Shown: positions 24,378 through 32,567 of the stretch, piece after piece
How the letters are laid out: every line of letters begins with the position of its first letter
Numbering within the stretch: position 1 is the first letter of the stretch
NCBI GenBank assembly: GCA_017433765.1
Contig: JAFRGO010000005.1
Coordinates: forward strand, 1-64,000
From: Candidatus Saccharimonadota bacterium
Lineage (GTDB): Bacteria > Patescibacteriota > Saccharimonadia > Saccharimonadales > Saccharimonadaceae
Reading direction: 5' to 3'
Length of the DNA stretch: 64,000 bases
Notes under the pieces: generated by a model
Database searches by the model: none
What the model saw: the letters and a program-made list of their open reading frames with translations, nothing else
What the model was told of the DNA's origin: nothing
Position numbers and translations under genes: made by a program

Positions 24378-24479
24378 GTAGTAATCGCGCGGGGACGGTC
24401 GGGATTAACGGAGATGAAGTGTAGGGCGAGATAAAGTAGTCGCGTGCGATGGTCGGGATTAACAGGGGTGAAGCGTAAG
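24378..24479. repeat. Two imperfect direct repeats of about 44 bp
   Basis: The phrase GGTCGGGATTAAC with similar flanks (GTAGT...CGCG before, TGAAG after) occurs twice, at 24378-24426 and 24436-24479, between the HD gene and the promoter at 24484. No gene is evident here. Confidence 0.55.
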
Positions 24480-24483
24480 TATA

Positions 24484-24512
24484 TTGACTTTTTCGACAAA
24501 GTGTGCTATAAT
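24484..24512 (+). promoter_or_regulatory. Strong sigma-70-type promoter
   Basis: TTGACT (24484-24489) and TATAAT (24507-24512) are 17 bases apart, and the spacer ends in AAAGTGTGC. It drives the DUF218 gene through a 40-base leader. Confidence 0.88.
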
Positions 24513-24556
24513 AGGGGGAAGTACCTTAAAAAACTACCGAACAGGGGGAGTTCAAA

Positions 24557-25207
24557 TTGAACAAACGCCAGTTTTTCACAAACGTGGTGGGAGGGTTTCT
24601 CTATCTCTTGCCACGGTCTATCAAAAATCGGCTCGAAAGAGCGGTGTTTATGCACGACGACGACAAATTGCCGCCAGATGACCCGTGCGACGTCGGAATC
24701 GTCTTTGGGGGCGAAGGCCGAGGTCGAGCAGCGAAAGCGCTCGAAGGCTACGAAGAAGGCGTGTTTGACAAGATTCTCTGCGTAGGGGGAGTAGGAGTGT
24801 TGAACCACGACTCGGGAGAGCCGGAAGCGAAGGAAATCCACGATTTTCTCGTCGCGGAAGGTGTGCCAGATTATGTGATTCTAATCGAGACGCGCTCGAA
24901 AAACACGGTGGAAAACGCGGAATACTCTCTAGAGCTGATGGAAGAAGTCGGAATCGTGCCGAGAGAATACCGGATTTGCGTGGTGACGAGTGATTTTCAT
25001 CTCAGGCGTTGCGTCGGGATACTCGGAACGGCGATTGGGTCGTATAAGAATGTCTATTGGATGTCAAGCAAGGAAGACGTCGCGAGCAGAGCGCGCTGGA
25101 GAAAGACGCCCGAGGGATGTTTCTTCGTCGCGAAAGAGGCGTTTCGGCTGTGGCAGTTTCGACTGCTAGGAAAAATCAGAGAGCCGAAGAAGTTCAAGCA
25201 AAGGTAG
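24557..25207 (+). CDS. DUF218 (YdcF-like) protein
   Basis: A 216-residue protein of the DUF218 family. The fold's landmarks are GIVFGGEGRGRAAKALEGYEEG, ILCVGGVG, a Glu-containing helix, VPDYVILIETRSKNTVENAEYS, and VVTSDFHLRRC, which is the characteristic (S/T)xxFHxxR motif. Members act on envelope or sugar-related substrates, with the biochemical activity mostly unknown. No clear signal peptide is present. The start is TTG at 24557, supported by GGGGGAG six bases upstream. It is transcribed alone from a strong promoter and ends at a terminator. Confidence 0.85.
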   Translation: MNKRQFFTNVVGGFLYLLPRSIKNRLERAVFMHDDDKLPPDDPCDVGIVFGGEGRGRAAKALEGYEEGVFDKILCVGGVGVLNHDSGEPEAKEIHDFLVAEGVPDYVILIETRSKNTVENAEYSLELMEEVGIVPREYRICVVTSDFHLRRCVGILGTAIGSYKNVYWMSSKEDVASRARWRKTPEGCFFVAKEAFRLWQFRLLGKIREPKKFKQR

Positions 25208-25209
25208 TT

Positions 25210-25238
25210 AAAAATCGCTCCGTCAAGGGGCGATTTTT
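25210..25238 (+). terminator. Terminator after the DUF218 gene
   Basis: AAAAATCGC (25210-25218) pairs with GCGATTTTT (25230-25238); the run of T follows on both strands. Confidence 0.85.
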
Positions 25239-25310
25239 CGTGGAAGTTTTTCGAGCTTTCAGCCGGGAAACGCGGAGCAAAAAAAGGTTTTCGCTTCCTG
25301 TTTCCCTCCC

Positions 25311-26867
25311 CTAAATTTCCGCGACCTTATACAAATATTTCGTGTTGCGAGGGGTGTTTTGGGCGAGGGATTGGAGGGTGCGGAGGCGGTCGGCGAGGGG
25401 TTTGATATTGCCGTTGAAGGCGGAGACGAGCTTTTCGACGGCTTGTTCGTCGAAGGTTTTCAGGCCAGATTTCAGCTGGACGGAGCCGGTGTAGAGCTGG
25501 GAGACGCCGTCGACGAGGGTGGAGGTCGAGGAGGCGAGGGTGTCGATACCAGCCTTCAACTGGGCGGTACCAGAGGCGAGCTCGGAGGCGCCAGCGGCGG
25601 CGAGGGCGACGCTGTCGAGGTAGGTCGAGAGGCCGTTATAGAACCGTTCGTAGGTGTCGATGGCGTTCAGGAGAGGGGTGAGGATGGGAAGGGCAGAGGT
25701 GAAGGGGTCGAGGACTTCGTGGTAGTTCGAGGGGGTGAGTTCGGGGATGTCGGTACAGACGGTATCGAGCTGAGCGAGGGTATCGGCGGGGAGCTTCGCG
25801 CGGAGGGCGTCGGGAATAGGGGCGGAACAGAAGTCGCTGACGAGGTCGCGGGCGAAGTTGAGAGTCGAGAAAATCAGGGTGTTGAGCTGGTCGGGGCCGT
25901 AGATGAGGTCGTCGTTATAAGAGGCGAGCTCGGAGAGGCCGGCGGAGAGCTGGTTCATGCCGTCGTTGATCTGATTCGCACCATCTTGGAGGGCGGAAAC
26001 ACCGGCGGGGAGGTCGGAAAGCTTGCTGTTCAGGAGGCCGAGGCCGTCGGAGAGGGCGGAGGAGCCGTCGATCAGGGAGGTCATGGCGCTGTCGAGGGTG
26101 GAAAGTTGGGCGGAAAGTTCGTCGAGGGAGTCGAGGCGGGAGAGATCGAGGCTAGAGAAGACTTCGGAGGTGGCGAGGGAGACGGACATACCGAGGGAGA
26201 AGTTGGTGACGTTGGCGGAGAACTCGAAGTAGTCGGGGATCTCGAGGGTGGAGGCGGGGAGGTCGAGGCTGGACTGGAGACCTGGGAAGGTGAGGCCGGC
26301 GACGATGAGGCGGCCGCCGTCGTTGAGGAGTTTGGCATTTTTTACCTCGACATTCTTGAAACTGCTACTGTCGAGGAGGAGGCCAGAGACGACGGCATAG
26401 GGGACGTAGTAGCCAGATTGGTAGTTGCGGTTGGAAAATTCGTAGCGGACGCGGACGGAGCCGGAGCGACCCTTGAGCTCGCTGGGAGAGAGTTCTTCGT
26501 CGTTAAGGTAGTAGTGAGCTTTGATGGCGATAGGGAGGGAGTCGGAGCTGGCGGAGGATTTTTCGTAAAAGTTGATGTCGAGGGCGGTGCGGAGCCAGTC
26601 GGAATTGACGACGTGGTCGATGGAGCCGTCGGAGTTGGCGAAGACATAAACGGTCTCGCTGACGAGGGCGGAATTGGCCTTGTCAACAGAGGTGTCGATG
26701 AGTTTTTCGCCGGAAAAATCGGCATTTTTTTCGGAACTTTGCTCCGCGCTTCCATAATTCCCTTCCGCGACGGAATTGGTGGCGAGAAAGATGGCGGAAG
26801 TGAGGCTCGCAGAGAGCAAAACCAAGGCGAAAATGGGAAGGAATTTAGATTTTTTAGTTTTTGACAT
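25311..26867 (-). CDS. YhgE-like exported helical partner of the MMPL transporter
   Basis: A 518-residue protein with an N-terminal membrane helix (about 8-28), a beta-rich region (about 80-230), and a long helical part from about 255 on with repeating units of the type SALSDGLGLLNSKLSD, GVSALQDGANQINDGMNQL and ELASGTAQLKAG. These heptad-like repeats are typical of YhgE/Pip-type proteins and of the external parts of MmpL-like exporters. It overlaps the MMPL gene by 14 bases, so the pair is made together and probably forms one envelope complex. There is no C-terminal membrane segment, unlike full YhgE. Confidence 0.72.
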   Translation of the reverse strand: MSKTKKSKFLPIFALVLLSASLTSAIFLATNSVAEGNYGSAEQSSEKNADFSGEKLIDTSVDKANSALVSETVYVFANSDGSIDHVVNSDWLRTALDINFYEKSSASSDSLPIAIKAHYYLNDEELSPSELKGRSGSVRVRYEFSNRNYQSGYYVPYAVVSGLLLDSSSFKNVEVKNAKLLNDGGRLIVAGLTFPGLQSSLDLPASTLEIPDYFEFSANVTNFSLGMSVSLATSEVFSSLDLSRLDSLDELSAQLSTLDSAMTSLIDGSSALSDGLGLLNSKLSDLPAGVSALQDGANQINDGMNQLSAGLSELASYNDDLIYGPDQLNTLIFSTLNFARDLVSDFCSAPIPDALRAKLPADTLAQLDTVCTDIPELTPSNYHEVLDPFTSALPILTPLLNAIDTYERFYNGLSTYLDSVALAAAGASELASGTAQLKAGIDTLASSTSTLVDGVSQLYTGSVQLKSGLKTFDEQAVEKLVSAFNGNIKPLADRLRTLQSLAQNTPRNTKYLYKVAEI

Positions 26868-28929
26868 GAGTCATCTCCTTTGTGGTTTTACAAATGATTT
26901 TATCGAAAATATAGAGCAGGGAGGGCAGAACGAGGATGACGAGGGCCATGGAAATCAGGGCGCCGCGGGACATGAGCATACAGATGGAGCGAATCATGTC
27001 CATACCAGAGACGAGGGAGACGCCGAGGGTGGCGAGGAAGAAGCCCATGCTAGAGACGATGATGGAGGGGATGGAGGTGGAGAGGGCGGTGAGAATGGCG
27101 GGCTTTTTCGTGGCGCCCATGATACGCTCGGTTTTGTAGCGGGTGGTCATAAGGATGGCGTAGTCAACGGTGGCGCCGAGCTGGATGGTCGAGATACAGA
27201 TGGGGGCGATGAAGTTCAGGGATTGGCCAGTCAGGGAGCAGAGGCCAAGGTTGATAAAGATGGCGAGCTCGATGACGGCGATGAGAATGAAGGGGAGAGA
27301 GAGGGAGCGTTCGACGATGGCGATGATAAAGAAGATGGCGACGATGGAGATAATATTGACGACGGCGAAGTCGGTGGCGGTGGTCTGGATCAGGTCTTTC
27401 GTGGCGGGGGCCTCGCCGATCAGGAGGCTGCCTGGGTCGCAGGCTTTGGTCAGGGCGTAGATAGAGTCGAGTTGGGTGCTAACGGCGTCGCTAGCGACAC
27501 CGTATTCGGAGCCGACCAGGAGGAGTTGGTAGTTGTCGCCTTTGAGTTTTGCGGTCAGGGAGCTAGGGAGGACTTCGGCGGGGATGCGCTCGCCGAGGAC
27601 AGACTCGAGGGCGAGGGTGTATCGGACGCCTGGGACGGAGTTGATGGAGGAGATGAGGGCGCGGACGTCGGACTCGGAGACGAAGGAGCTAAGGAGAAGC
27701 ATGTGGGTGGACTCCATGCCGAAATCTTCGGTTAGCTTCTTTTCGGCCTGAACATAGGGCATTCTCTCGGGAAGGGAGGAGCCCATGCTGTAGTAAACTT
27801 CGGAGTTGGTGCGGGTGTAGGCGAGGTAGGCGGGGGCGATGAGAGCGAGGAAGACGAGGGCGATGAGGGCGCGGGATTTGAGAACGAGGGCGGAAAATTT
27901 CGCCATCGAGGGGAGAAGGGGGCGATGGTGGCAGCGGGCGAGGAGCGGGTCGAGGACGAGGATGAGGGCGGGGAGGACGGTGACGCAGCCGAGAACGCCG
28001 AAGACGACGCCTTTGGCCATGACGAGGCCGAGGTCAAGGCCGATGGCGAAGGTCATGAAACAGAGGGCGACGAAGCCGGCGACGGTGGTGATGGAGGAGC
28101 CAACGACAGAGGAAAAGGTGGCGGAAATGGCGCGAGCCATGGCCTTTTTGCTATCCGGTTCGGTTTCGAGCTCTTCGTGGTAGCGGTGCCAGAGAAAGAT
28201 AGAGTAGTCCATGGTGACGGCGAGCTGGAGAACAGAGGCGAGGGCTTCGGTGATGAAGGAGATTTCGCCGAAGATGATATTGGAGCCCATGTTGAAGAGG
28301 ACCATGATGCCGATGGAGGCGAGGAAGACGAGGGGGATGAGGTAGTTGTCGAGGAAAATTTCCATCGCGACGAGAACGAGGACGACGGCGAGAATGATGT
28401 AGCCGAGCCTTTCGGACTGGCTGAGGTCGCGGAGGTCGGTGACGAGGGCGGTCATGCCAGAGACGAGAGCCTGGCTAGAGACGATGGAGCGGATTTCGCC
28501 GAGGGCGGCGAGGGTGCGGTCTTCGGAGGTGCCACTGTCGAAGAAAACGGCCATCATGGTCGAATTTTCGGTGTTGAAGGCGTCGTAGATTTCGGCGGGG
28601 AGGAAGTCCATAGGGGTCGAGAGGTCGAAAACGCTAGAATACCAGATGACCGAGGCGACGCCATCGACGCGCTCGATTTTTTGTTTGGCGAGCTCGACGT
28701 CGGTTTCGGGGACATTCTCGAAGATGACGAAGGAGAAGGCGCCGCGGCCGAATTCTTCCTCGAGCAGAGCGGCGCCGCGGACGGTGTCGATGTCTTGGGG
28801 GAGGTAGGAGAGCATGTCGTAGTTGGTGCGGGTGCGCGCCATGCCGAGCAGGGCAGGAATAGTCAAAACTAGAGCCGCAAAAAGAATGATTTTGGCGTGT
28901 TTGACGATGAAACCCGATAACTTTTGCAT
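26854..28929 (-). CDS. MMPL/RND-family transporter
   Basis: A 691-residue polytopic membrane protein with the RND layout of two repeats: one membrane helix (about 12-30), an external domain, then five or six helices, with the second half beginning near residue 365. The conserved intramembrane segments appear as TMDYSIFLWHRYHEE and TVDYAILMTTRYKTER; their Asp residues (DYS, DYA) are the proton-relay positions of MmpL proteins. Substrates of such pumps are lipids, siderophores or drugs; here unknown. The start is six bases from TATAAT. A partner with YhgE-like repeats overlaps its 3' end. Confidence 0.9.
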   Translation of the reverse strand: MQKLSGFIVKHAKIILFAALVLTIPALLGMARTRTNYDMLSYLPQDIDTVRGAALLEEEFGRGAFSFVIFENVPETDVELAKQKIERVDGVASVIWYSSVFDLSTPMDFLPAEIYDAFNTENSTMMAVFFDSGTSEDRTLAALGEIRSIVSSQALVSGMTALVTDLRDLSQSERLGYIILAVVLVLVAMEIFLDNYLIPLVFLASIGIMVLFNMGSNIIFGEISFITEALASVLQLAVTMDYSIFLWHRYHEELETEPDSKKAMARAISATFSSVVGSSITTVAGFVALCFMTFAIGLDLGLVMAKGVVFGVLGCVTVLPALILVLDPLLARCHHRPLLPSMAKFSALVLKSRALIALVFLALIAPAYLAYTRTNSEVYYSMGSSLPERMPYVQAEKKLTEDFGMESTHMLLLSSFVSESDVRALISSINSVPGVRYTLALESVLGERIPAEVLPSSLTAKLKGDNYQLLLVGSEYGVASDAVSTQLDSIYALTKACDPGSLLIGEAPATKDLIQTTATDFAVVNIISIVAIFFIIAIVERSLSLPFILIAVIELAIFINLGLCSLTGQSLNFIAPICISTIQLGATVDYAILMTTRYKTERIMGATKKPAILTALSTSIPSIIVSSMGFFLATLGVSLVSGMDMIRSICMLMSRGALISMALVILVLPSLLYIFDKIICKTTKEMTHVKN

Positions 28930-28935
28930 AGTTTT

Positions 28936-28987
28936 ATTATACTATGCTTATCTGTTTTAGTCAACTATTATACAATAAATAAGCATA
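28936..28987 (-). promoter_or_regulatory. Promoter and operator-like inverted repeat for the MMPL operon
   Basis: On the minus strand TTGACT (28959-28964) and TATAAT (28936-28941) are 17 bases apart. TATGCTTAT (28943-28951, in the spacer) is repeated inverted as ATAAGCATA (28979-28987). This 9-bp inverted repeat around the -35 box suits a repressor that senses the pump's substrate. Confidence 0.6.
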
Positions 28988-28997
28988 AGCGTAAAGA

Positions 28998-29849
28998 CTA
29001 GACGCCAACGGTAAGGTCGATATTGTAGTCGAGTTTGATGGTTTTTTCGATTTTTTCGGTCAAAATCATCAAATCGCGAGCTGACATATCGTCAGGGACG
29101 GTAATCTTTACTGTGCCATAAAGGCGAGTGGGGCCGTAATCGTGGACGCGGAGGGCGCGGACGGACTCGACCTCGGGAAAGTCGGAAATGCGAGCACGGA
29201 TTTTGCGGGCTAAACCGTCGTCGAGGCGACGGCCGAGGGTGTCAGCGAAGGCTTCACTCAAGATGGAGATGGCGGCGCGGAGGATGAAGGCAGAAATGAT
29301 GATGCCGATGGGGCCCTCGAGGGAGAAGTCGAACAAAAGCGAGGAGAGGGCGCCGATGAAGGTCGAGAAAGTCAGGGCGGCGTCGGCGAAGGCGTCGTAA
29401 CTATAGGCTTTGAGCGAGACGGAATTGGTGTCGCGGCTAACTTTTTTCAGATAGAGGCCGTAGAAGATTTTGATGAAGATTGTTGTAAAAATTACATCAA
29501 TTGCCAGAGGTGGGTAAGTGGTTTTTTGTGGAGAAAAGAGGAGTTGGACGCTAGGAATGAGGGCGCCGATGCCGACGACGAAGATGAAGAGGCCAACGAA
29601 GAGGGCGGCGAGGTATTCGATACGGCCGTGGCCGTGGGGGTGCTCGCGGTCGGGCTTTTTCTGGGAGAATTTGACGCTGATGAGGATGACGAGCGAGGAG
29701 AGGATGTCAGAGAAGTTGTTGGCAGCGTCAACGAGGACGGAGGTGGCGCCAGAAAGGGAGCCGACGAAAGTTTTGACGACGACGAGGGCGAAGTTGAGCA
29801 GAATGCCAAGGAGGCCGGCGCGGACGATTTTCTCATAGCGGTTGGACAT
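28998..29849 (-). CDS. Cation diffusion facilitator (zinc/metal efflux)
   Basis: A 283-residue CDF antiporter. It has the membrane domain with metal-site residues in DAANNFSDILSS (helix 2) and DAFADAALTF (helix 5), the His-rich REHPHGHGRIEY between helices 3 and 4, and the cytoplasmic C-terminal domain with VRALRVHDYGPTRLYGTVKITV. Start ATG at 29849 is six bases from TATAAT; longer frames upstream run through unrelated DNA. A near copy of the 17-bp palindrome (29482-29498) is read as DVIFTTIF in a membrane helix. Which metal is moved cannot be decided. Confidence 0.93.
   Translation of the reverse strand: MSNRYEKIVRAGLLGILLNFALVVVKTFVGSLSGATSVLVDAANNFSDILSSLVILISVKFSQKKPDREHPHGHGRIEYLAALFVGLFIFVVGIGALIPSVQLLFSPQKTTYPPLAIDVIFTTIFIKIFYGLYLKKVSRDTNSVSLKAYSYDAFADAALTFSTFIGALSSLLFDFSLEGPIGIIISAFILRAAISILSEAFADTLGRRLDDGLARKIRARISDFPEVESVRALRVHDYGPTRLYGTVKITVPDDMSARDLMILTEKIEKTIKLDYNIDLTVGV
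29482..29498 (-). repeat. 17-bp palindrome, copy 3 (one mismatch)
   Basis: The plus strand reads GTTGTAAAAATTACATC inside the CDF gene. Confidence 0.7.
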
Positions 29850-29925
29850 AAGATAATTATAACACGAAAAGCTATAAGCTTTTCCAGAAATATGGTAAAA
29901 TAGAGAAAATAAGCAAAGGATTTTT

Positions 29926-30177
29926 ATGGCAAAATCTAATACAAAGAACAAAAAGGTCGCCGCGAAGGGTGAGAAGTGTGGCTGTGGGTGCGGATGCTGC
30001 GGGTGCGGGAAGGGGAAATTTGTGGTTTTTGCGGTGATTTTACTGCTGACGGTGGCGCTGGGGATAAGCGTGGGGATAAATGTGATTTTTGCGCAGAATT
30101 TGTCAAAGGCTGATAATTGTGGCCTGCGTGAGCCGGCGAAGAATTGTCTAGAGGCACCGCAAGGCGAAGTAGAGTAA
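29926..30177 (+). CDS. Small Cys-cluster membrane protein, 83 residues
   Basis: A basic N-terminus ends in a dense cysteine cluster, KCGCGCGCCGCGKGK (residues about 17-31), followed by one membrane helix (about 32-52) and a short outer tail with two more Cys (NCGLREPAKNCLE). The cluster could bind metal or carry lipid; nothing proves either. It is divergent from the CDF metal exporter with a shared promoter region (TAAAAT box near 29898), so a link to metal handling is tempting but only inference. AAAGGA precedes the ATG. Confidence 0.6.
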   Translation: MAKSNTKNKKVAAKGEKCGCGCGCCGCGKGKFVVFAVILLLTVALGISVGINVIFAQNLSKADNCGLREPAKNCLEAPQGEVE

Positions 30178-30216
30178 AGTTTCAGAGGATATTTGCGCGG
30201 ATTTCTAGGGTTTTGT

Positions 30217-30263
30217 CGGAACTTTGCTCCGCGCTTGCTTGACCCCTGTTGGCTCTCTGGAGG
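30217..30263. repeat. Dispersed intergenic repeat, copy 2
   Basis: TCGGAACTTTGCTCCGCGCTT followed by GACCCCTGTTGGCTCTCTGG matches 14182-14231 with few differences. The first 21 bases also occur exactly at about 26731 inside the MMPL-partner gene. Confidence 0.6.
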
Positions 30264-30339
30264 GTTTTTGGTGGTTTTTATGTGGATTTTGGAGATTTTT
30301 AGGTCCACAGGACGGCTGGACTGAGTGGGGGCGATATGA

Positions 30340-30345
30340 TATAAT
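30340..30345 (+). promoter_or_regulatory. -10 box of tRNA-Leu
   Basis: TATAAT in TATGATATAATT lies eight bases ahead of the tRNA. The -35 region is weak. Confidence 0.6.
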
Positions 30346-30353
30346 TATTTTAT

Positions 30354-30438
30354 GCCCGTGTGGTGGAATTGGTAGACACGCTAGCCTTAGGAGCTAGTGC
30401 CTCACGGCTTGCTGGTTCGACTCCAGTCGCGGGCACCA
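30354..30438 (+). tRNA. tRNA-Leu (UAG)
   Basis: An 85-base type II tRNA with GCCCGTG...CGCGGGC acceptor arms, a D-arm AATTGGTAGACAC typical of leucine, anticodon loop CTTAGGA giving anticodon UAG, a long variable arm, a GGTTCGACTCC T-arm and an encoded CCA. Confidence 0.96.
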
Positions 30439-30452
30439 AGGATTTGATAAGA

Positions 30453-30477
30453 TGCGACGGAAAGGTCGCGTTTTTTG
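30453..30477 (+). terminator. Terminator after tRNA-Leu
   Basis: GCGAC (30454-30458) pairs with GTCGC (30465-30469), followed by GTTTTTT. Confidence 0.85.
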
Positions 30478-30501
30478 TTGTAAGCGTGGTATAATGGGGT
30501 T

Positions 30502-31428
30502 ATGGTATTTGAGACTTTTGGGGAGAGGAATAAAAACAATGGGGGCGGGGGGAAGGAGACGTATAAGTATATCGGGGAGAAGATAGAGAAAAATACGCCG
30601 CAGGAGCGGGATTTTACGAACGACCCGTATGAGACGGCGGAGATAAATCGCGACCTCAAGAGCATCGAGCAGTATCAGCAGAAGAAGAAAATCGAGAAGG
30701 AGCGTGGAATTGCGGACTCGAAAATCGAGGAATATGCCATCGTGAAGGGGCTGGGAGAGGATGATTGGTTCGGGGACTACCAGAGAGACGAGGACATTAT
30801 CGGTGAGAAGGGGCGGGACGCGACGACGTATTTTGCGTCGGAATATGATGATTTCACGAATCACATTGACGCCGTAGTGGTGGTGAAAAATGCGGACACG
30901 AAGTATAAGACCTTGCCGTTTGCGATAGATATGACTTATCGCGAGAACCTGAGTGAGCTGAACCAGAAGTTTGGCTGGAAGCACCGGAAGCTCGGACTGG
31001 CGGGGTTGGCGGAGGTGAAATATTTTGAGGATAGCGACGCGTTCGAGGAGCCAGAGATTCCGAAGGGGAAAATCGAGGTGTTGCCGAGGTTCGTGGTGGG
31101 GTTCAGCGAGAGCCTAGCGGACGAGCTGGTCAAGGGGGAGCTGGGGAGGTCGGATTGGGACAAGCTGGCGCTAGAGGAACTAGAGACGAAGGCGAAGTTT
31201 TGTGTGCTAAACGAGCTGAAAGACCAGGCGGGGCAGCTATTGGGGGTACTCGAGGACAAGAGGGAGGAGAGCCTAGAGATGCGGCAGCTCTATAATAAGG
31301 TGAGGCTGCTGGACGGGTATTTTGGGAACGCGCTAGAGACGGCGAGACAAGGTGACGTCAGGGGGCTGGAAGATTATATCGACGAGGATAGAGTGGCGAG
31401 AAGGCTACTGACGAGGAAGCTCGGGTAA
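30502..31428 (+). CDS. Hypothetical protein, 308 residues
   Basis: A soluble, charged protein with no membrane segment and no recognised family. The first 60 residues are disordered-looking (GERNKNNGGGGKETYKY). The middle contains a beta-rich stretch around DAVVVVKNADTKYKTLPFAID that could form a compact nuclease-like or ligand fold, and the C-terminal 100 residues are helical. The ATG at 30502 is exactly six bases from an extended -10 box (TGGTATAAT), with no ribosome site, so it is leaderless. It ends directly in a terminator. Confidence 0.7.
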   Translation: MVFETFGERNKNNGGGGKETYKYIGEKIEKNTPQERDFTNDPYETAEINRDLKSIEQYQQKKKIEKERGIADSKIEEYAIVKGLGEDDWFGDYQRDEDIIGEKGRDATTYFASEYDDFTNHIDAVVVVKNADTKYKTLPFAIDMTYRENLSELNQKFGWKHRKLGLAGLAEVKYFEDSDAFEEPEIPKGKIEVLPRFVVGFSESLADELVKGELGRSDWDKLALEELETKAKFCVLNELKDQAGQLLGVLEDKREESLEMRQLYNKVRLLDGYFGNALETARQGDVRGLEDYIDEDRVARRLLTRKLG

Positions 31429-31456
31429 AAAAATGTCCCGCTAGCGGGACATTTTT
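31427..31456. terminator. Bidirectional terminator
   Basis: AAATGTCCCGC and GCGGGACATTT form a perfect hairpin with A and T runs on both sides. It serves the 308-residue gene on the plus strand and the LPXTG gene on the minus strand. Confidence 0.9.
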
Positions 31457-31496
31457 GGGAATCGTAGTTGTAATTCTAGATTTTTGTGTTCTAGGA

Positions 31497-31973
31497 CTAG
31501 ACGCGACATTTGGCAACAGCGTAAGAGGTGGCACAGGTGGTTGCGAGACCAGCAAGGAGGGCGACGGGGAGGAACTCTGCGGCGCCGGTCTTGGGGAGCT
31601 CGGAAGTGGTCGAAGTGGCGGGAATGGAGGAGTTGGAGCTGGAAGAGGTAGAGGTCGAGCTGGAATTAGAGGTGGAAGTGGAGGCGGAGCTGGTTGAGGA
31701 TTTGTCGTTGGCGACCGGGGCGGCGTTGGAGGAGCTGGCGTCCTTGGAAGAGGTGGCGTCGGACTTATTGGTCGAAGATTGGGACTTAGTGTCCGAAGAA
31801 GTGTCAAGGGAAATCTCGCCAGAGTTGGTGTCGGAGGCGACTTTCTTTTGGTTGGTCTTGTTCACGGCGGTGACGATGACGGTGATGAGGAGGGCGATGA
31901 CGATGATGGCCATGACCGCGGTGACGATGACGACACGCTTTTTGTTGGGTTGTGGTTCGGTGTTGTATTGCAT
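31497..31973 (-). CDS. LPKTG cell-wall anchored small protein
   Basis: A 158-residue surface protein: a basic N-terminus and membrane helix (about 14-36), a long Ser/Thr/Asp-rich flexible stretch (about 40-120), then LPKTG (near residue 127), a hydrophobic segment and a short tail ending CRV. This is the sortase-signal layout, although the last residues are less basic than usual. A sortase is not in this window. The start ATG follows AAAGGGAATC, with GTTATAAT as promoter; TTCCC/GGGAA in the short leader can pair. Confidence 0.75.
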   Translation of the reverse strand: MQYNTEPQPNKKRVVIVTAVMAIIVIALLITVIVTAVNKTNQKKVASDTNSGEISLDTSSDTKSQSSTNKSDATSSKDASSSNAAPVANDKSSTSSASTSTSNSSSTSTSSSSNSSIPATSTTSELPKTGAAEFLPVALLAGLATTCATSYAVAKCRV

Positions 31974-32008
31974 AATGATTCCCTTTTAGTTGGGAACATT
32001 ATAACACA

Positions 32009-32566
32009 TTATTTACAATTTTGAAAGAAAATTATTGACGCGCGAGCATAATTTTTGCGCGAAATTAGCGTTAGAGCCTCGTAGGAGGGCGTAGGAGCGT
32101 CGGATGGTAGGGAGAGGCATAGGATAGCGCTTTTGTTTAAAAGACGCGTTAGCGGGGCTATCATGGCGTCGTTATAGAGGTCGTAGGGTGGGTCGGCGAA
32201 GATGATATCGAAGGACTGGTCTACAGATATGGCCTCTACGGCGCCTAGGAGGACCGTAGTTGAGTTTTTTATCAAAAGCTGGTCTTTTATAACATTTTTG
32301 AGGTTTTCTTGCAAAATACGGGCGATTTTGGGGGATTTTTCGACAAAAGTAACAGAGGTGGCGCCGAGGGAGAGGGCTTCGAGGCCGAGGGCGCCAGAGC
32401 CGGCGAAGGCGTCGAGGACGGATAGACCCGCGAGCGAAGGGGTGGGGAGGAGGCTTTTTAGAGAGTTGAAGAGGGCGAGTTTTTCGCGGGAGCCCATGGG
32501 GTGGACGCGGGGGTCGCGGGGAGATTGGAGCGGGGTGTGGCGATAAGTTCCAGAGAGAATTTGCAT
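32009..32566 (-). CDS. rsmD: 16S rRNA (guanine966-N2)-methyltransferase
   Basis: A 185-residue Rossmann methyltransferase that modifies G966 of 16S rRNA. The family start MQILSGTYRHTPLQSP, the SREKLALFNSL segment, the SAM motif VLDAFAGSGALGLEALSLGA and the catalytic DPPYDLY (about 131-137) are all present. It is the last gene of trmD-recG-rsmD; its start lies two bases after the recG stop. Confidence 0.93.
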   Translation of the reverse strand: MQILSGTYRHTPLQSPRDPRVHPMGSREKLALFNSLKSLLPTPSLAGLSVLDAFAGSGALGLEALSLGATSVTFVEKSPKIARILQENLKNVIKDQLLIKNSTTVLLGAVEAISVDQSFDIIFADPPYDLYNDAMIAPLTRLLNKSAILCLSLPSDAPTPSYEALTLISRKNYARASIIFFQNCK

Positions 32567-32567
32567 A

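Noticed and set aside
24305-24499. A 64-residue minus-strand gene over the direct repeats
   Set aside because: It is made of the two nucleotide repeats, has no ribosome site, and overlaps the strong promoter at 24484.
25359-28872. Long plus-strand open frames opposite the MMPL operon
   Set aside because: Low-complexity Gly/Glu/Asp translations caused by GC-rich codons of the minus-strand transporter genes.
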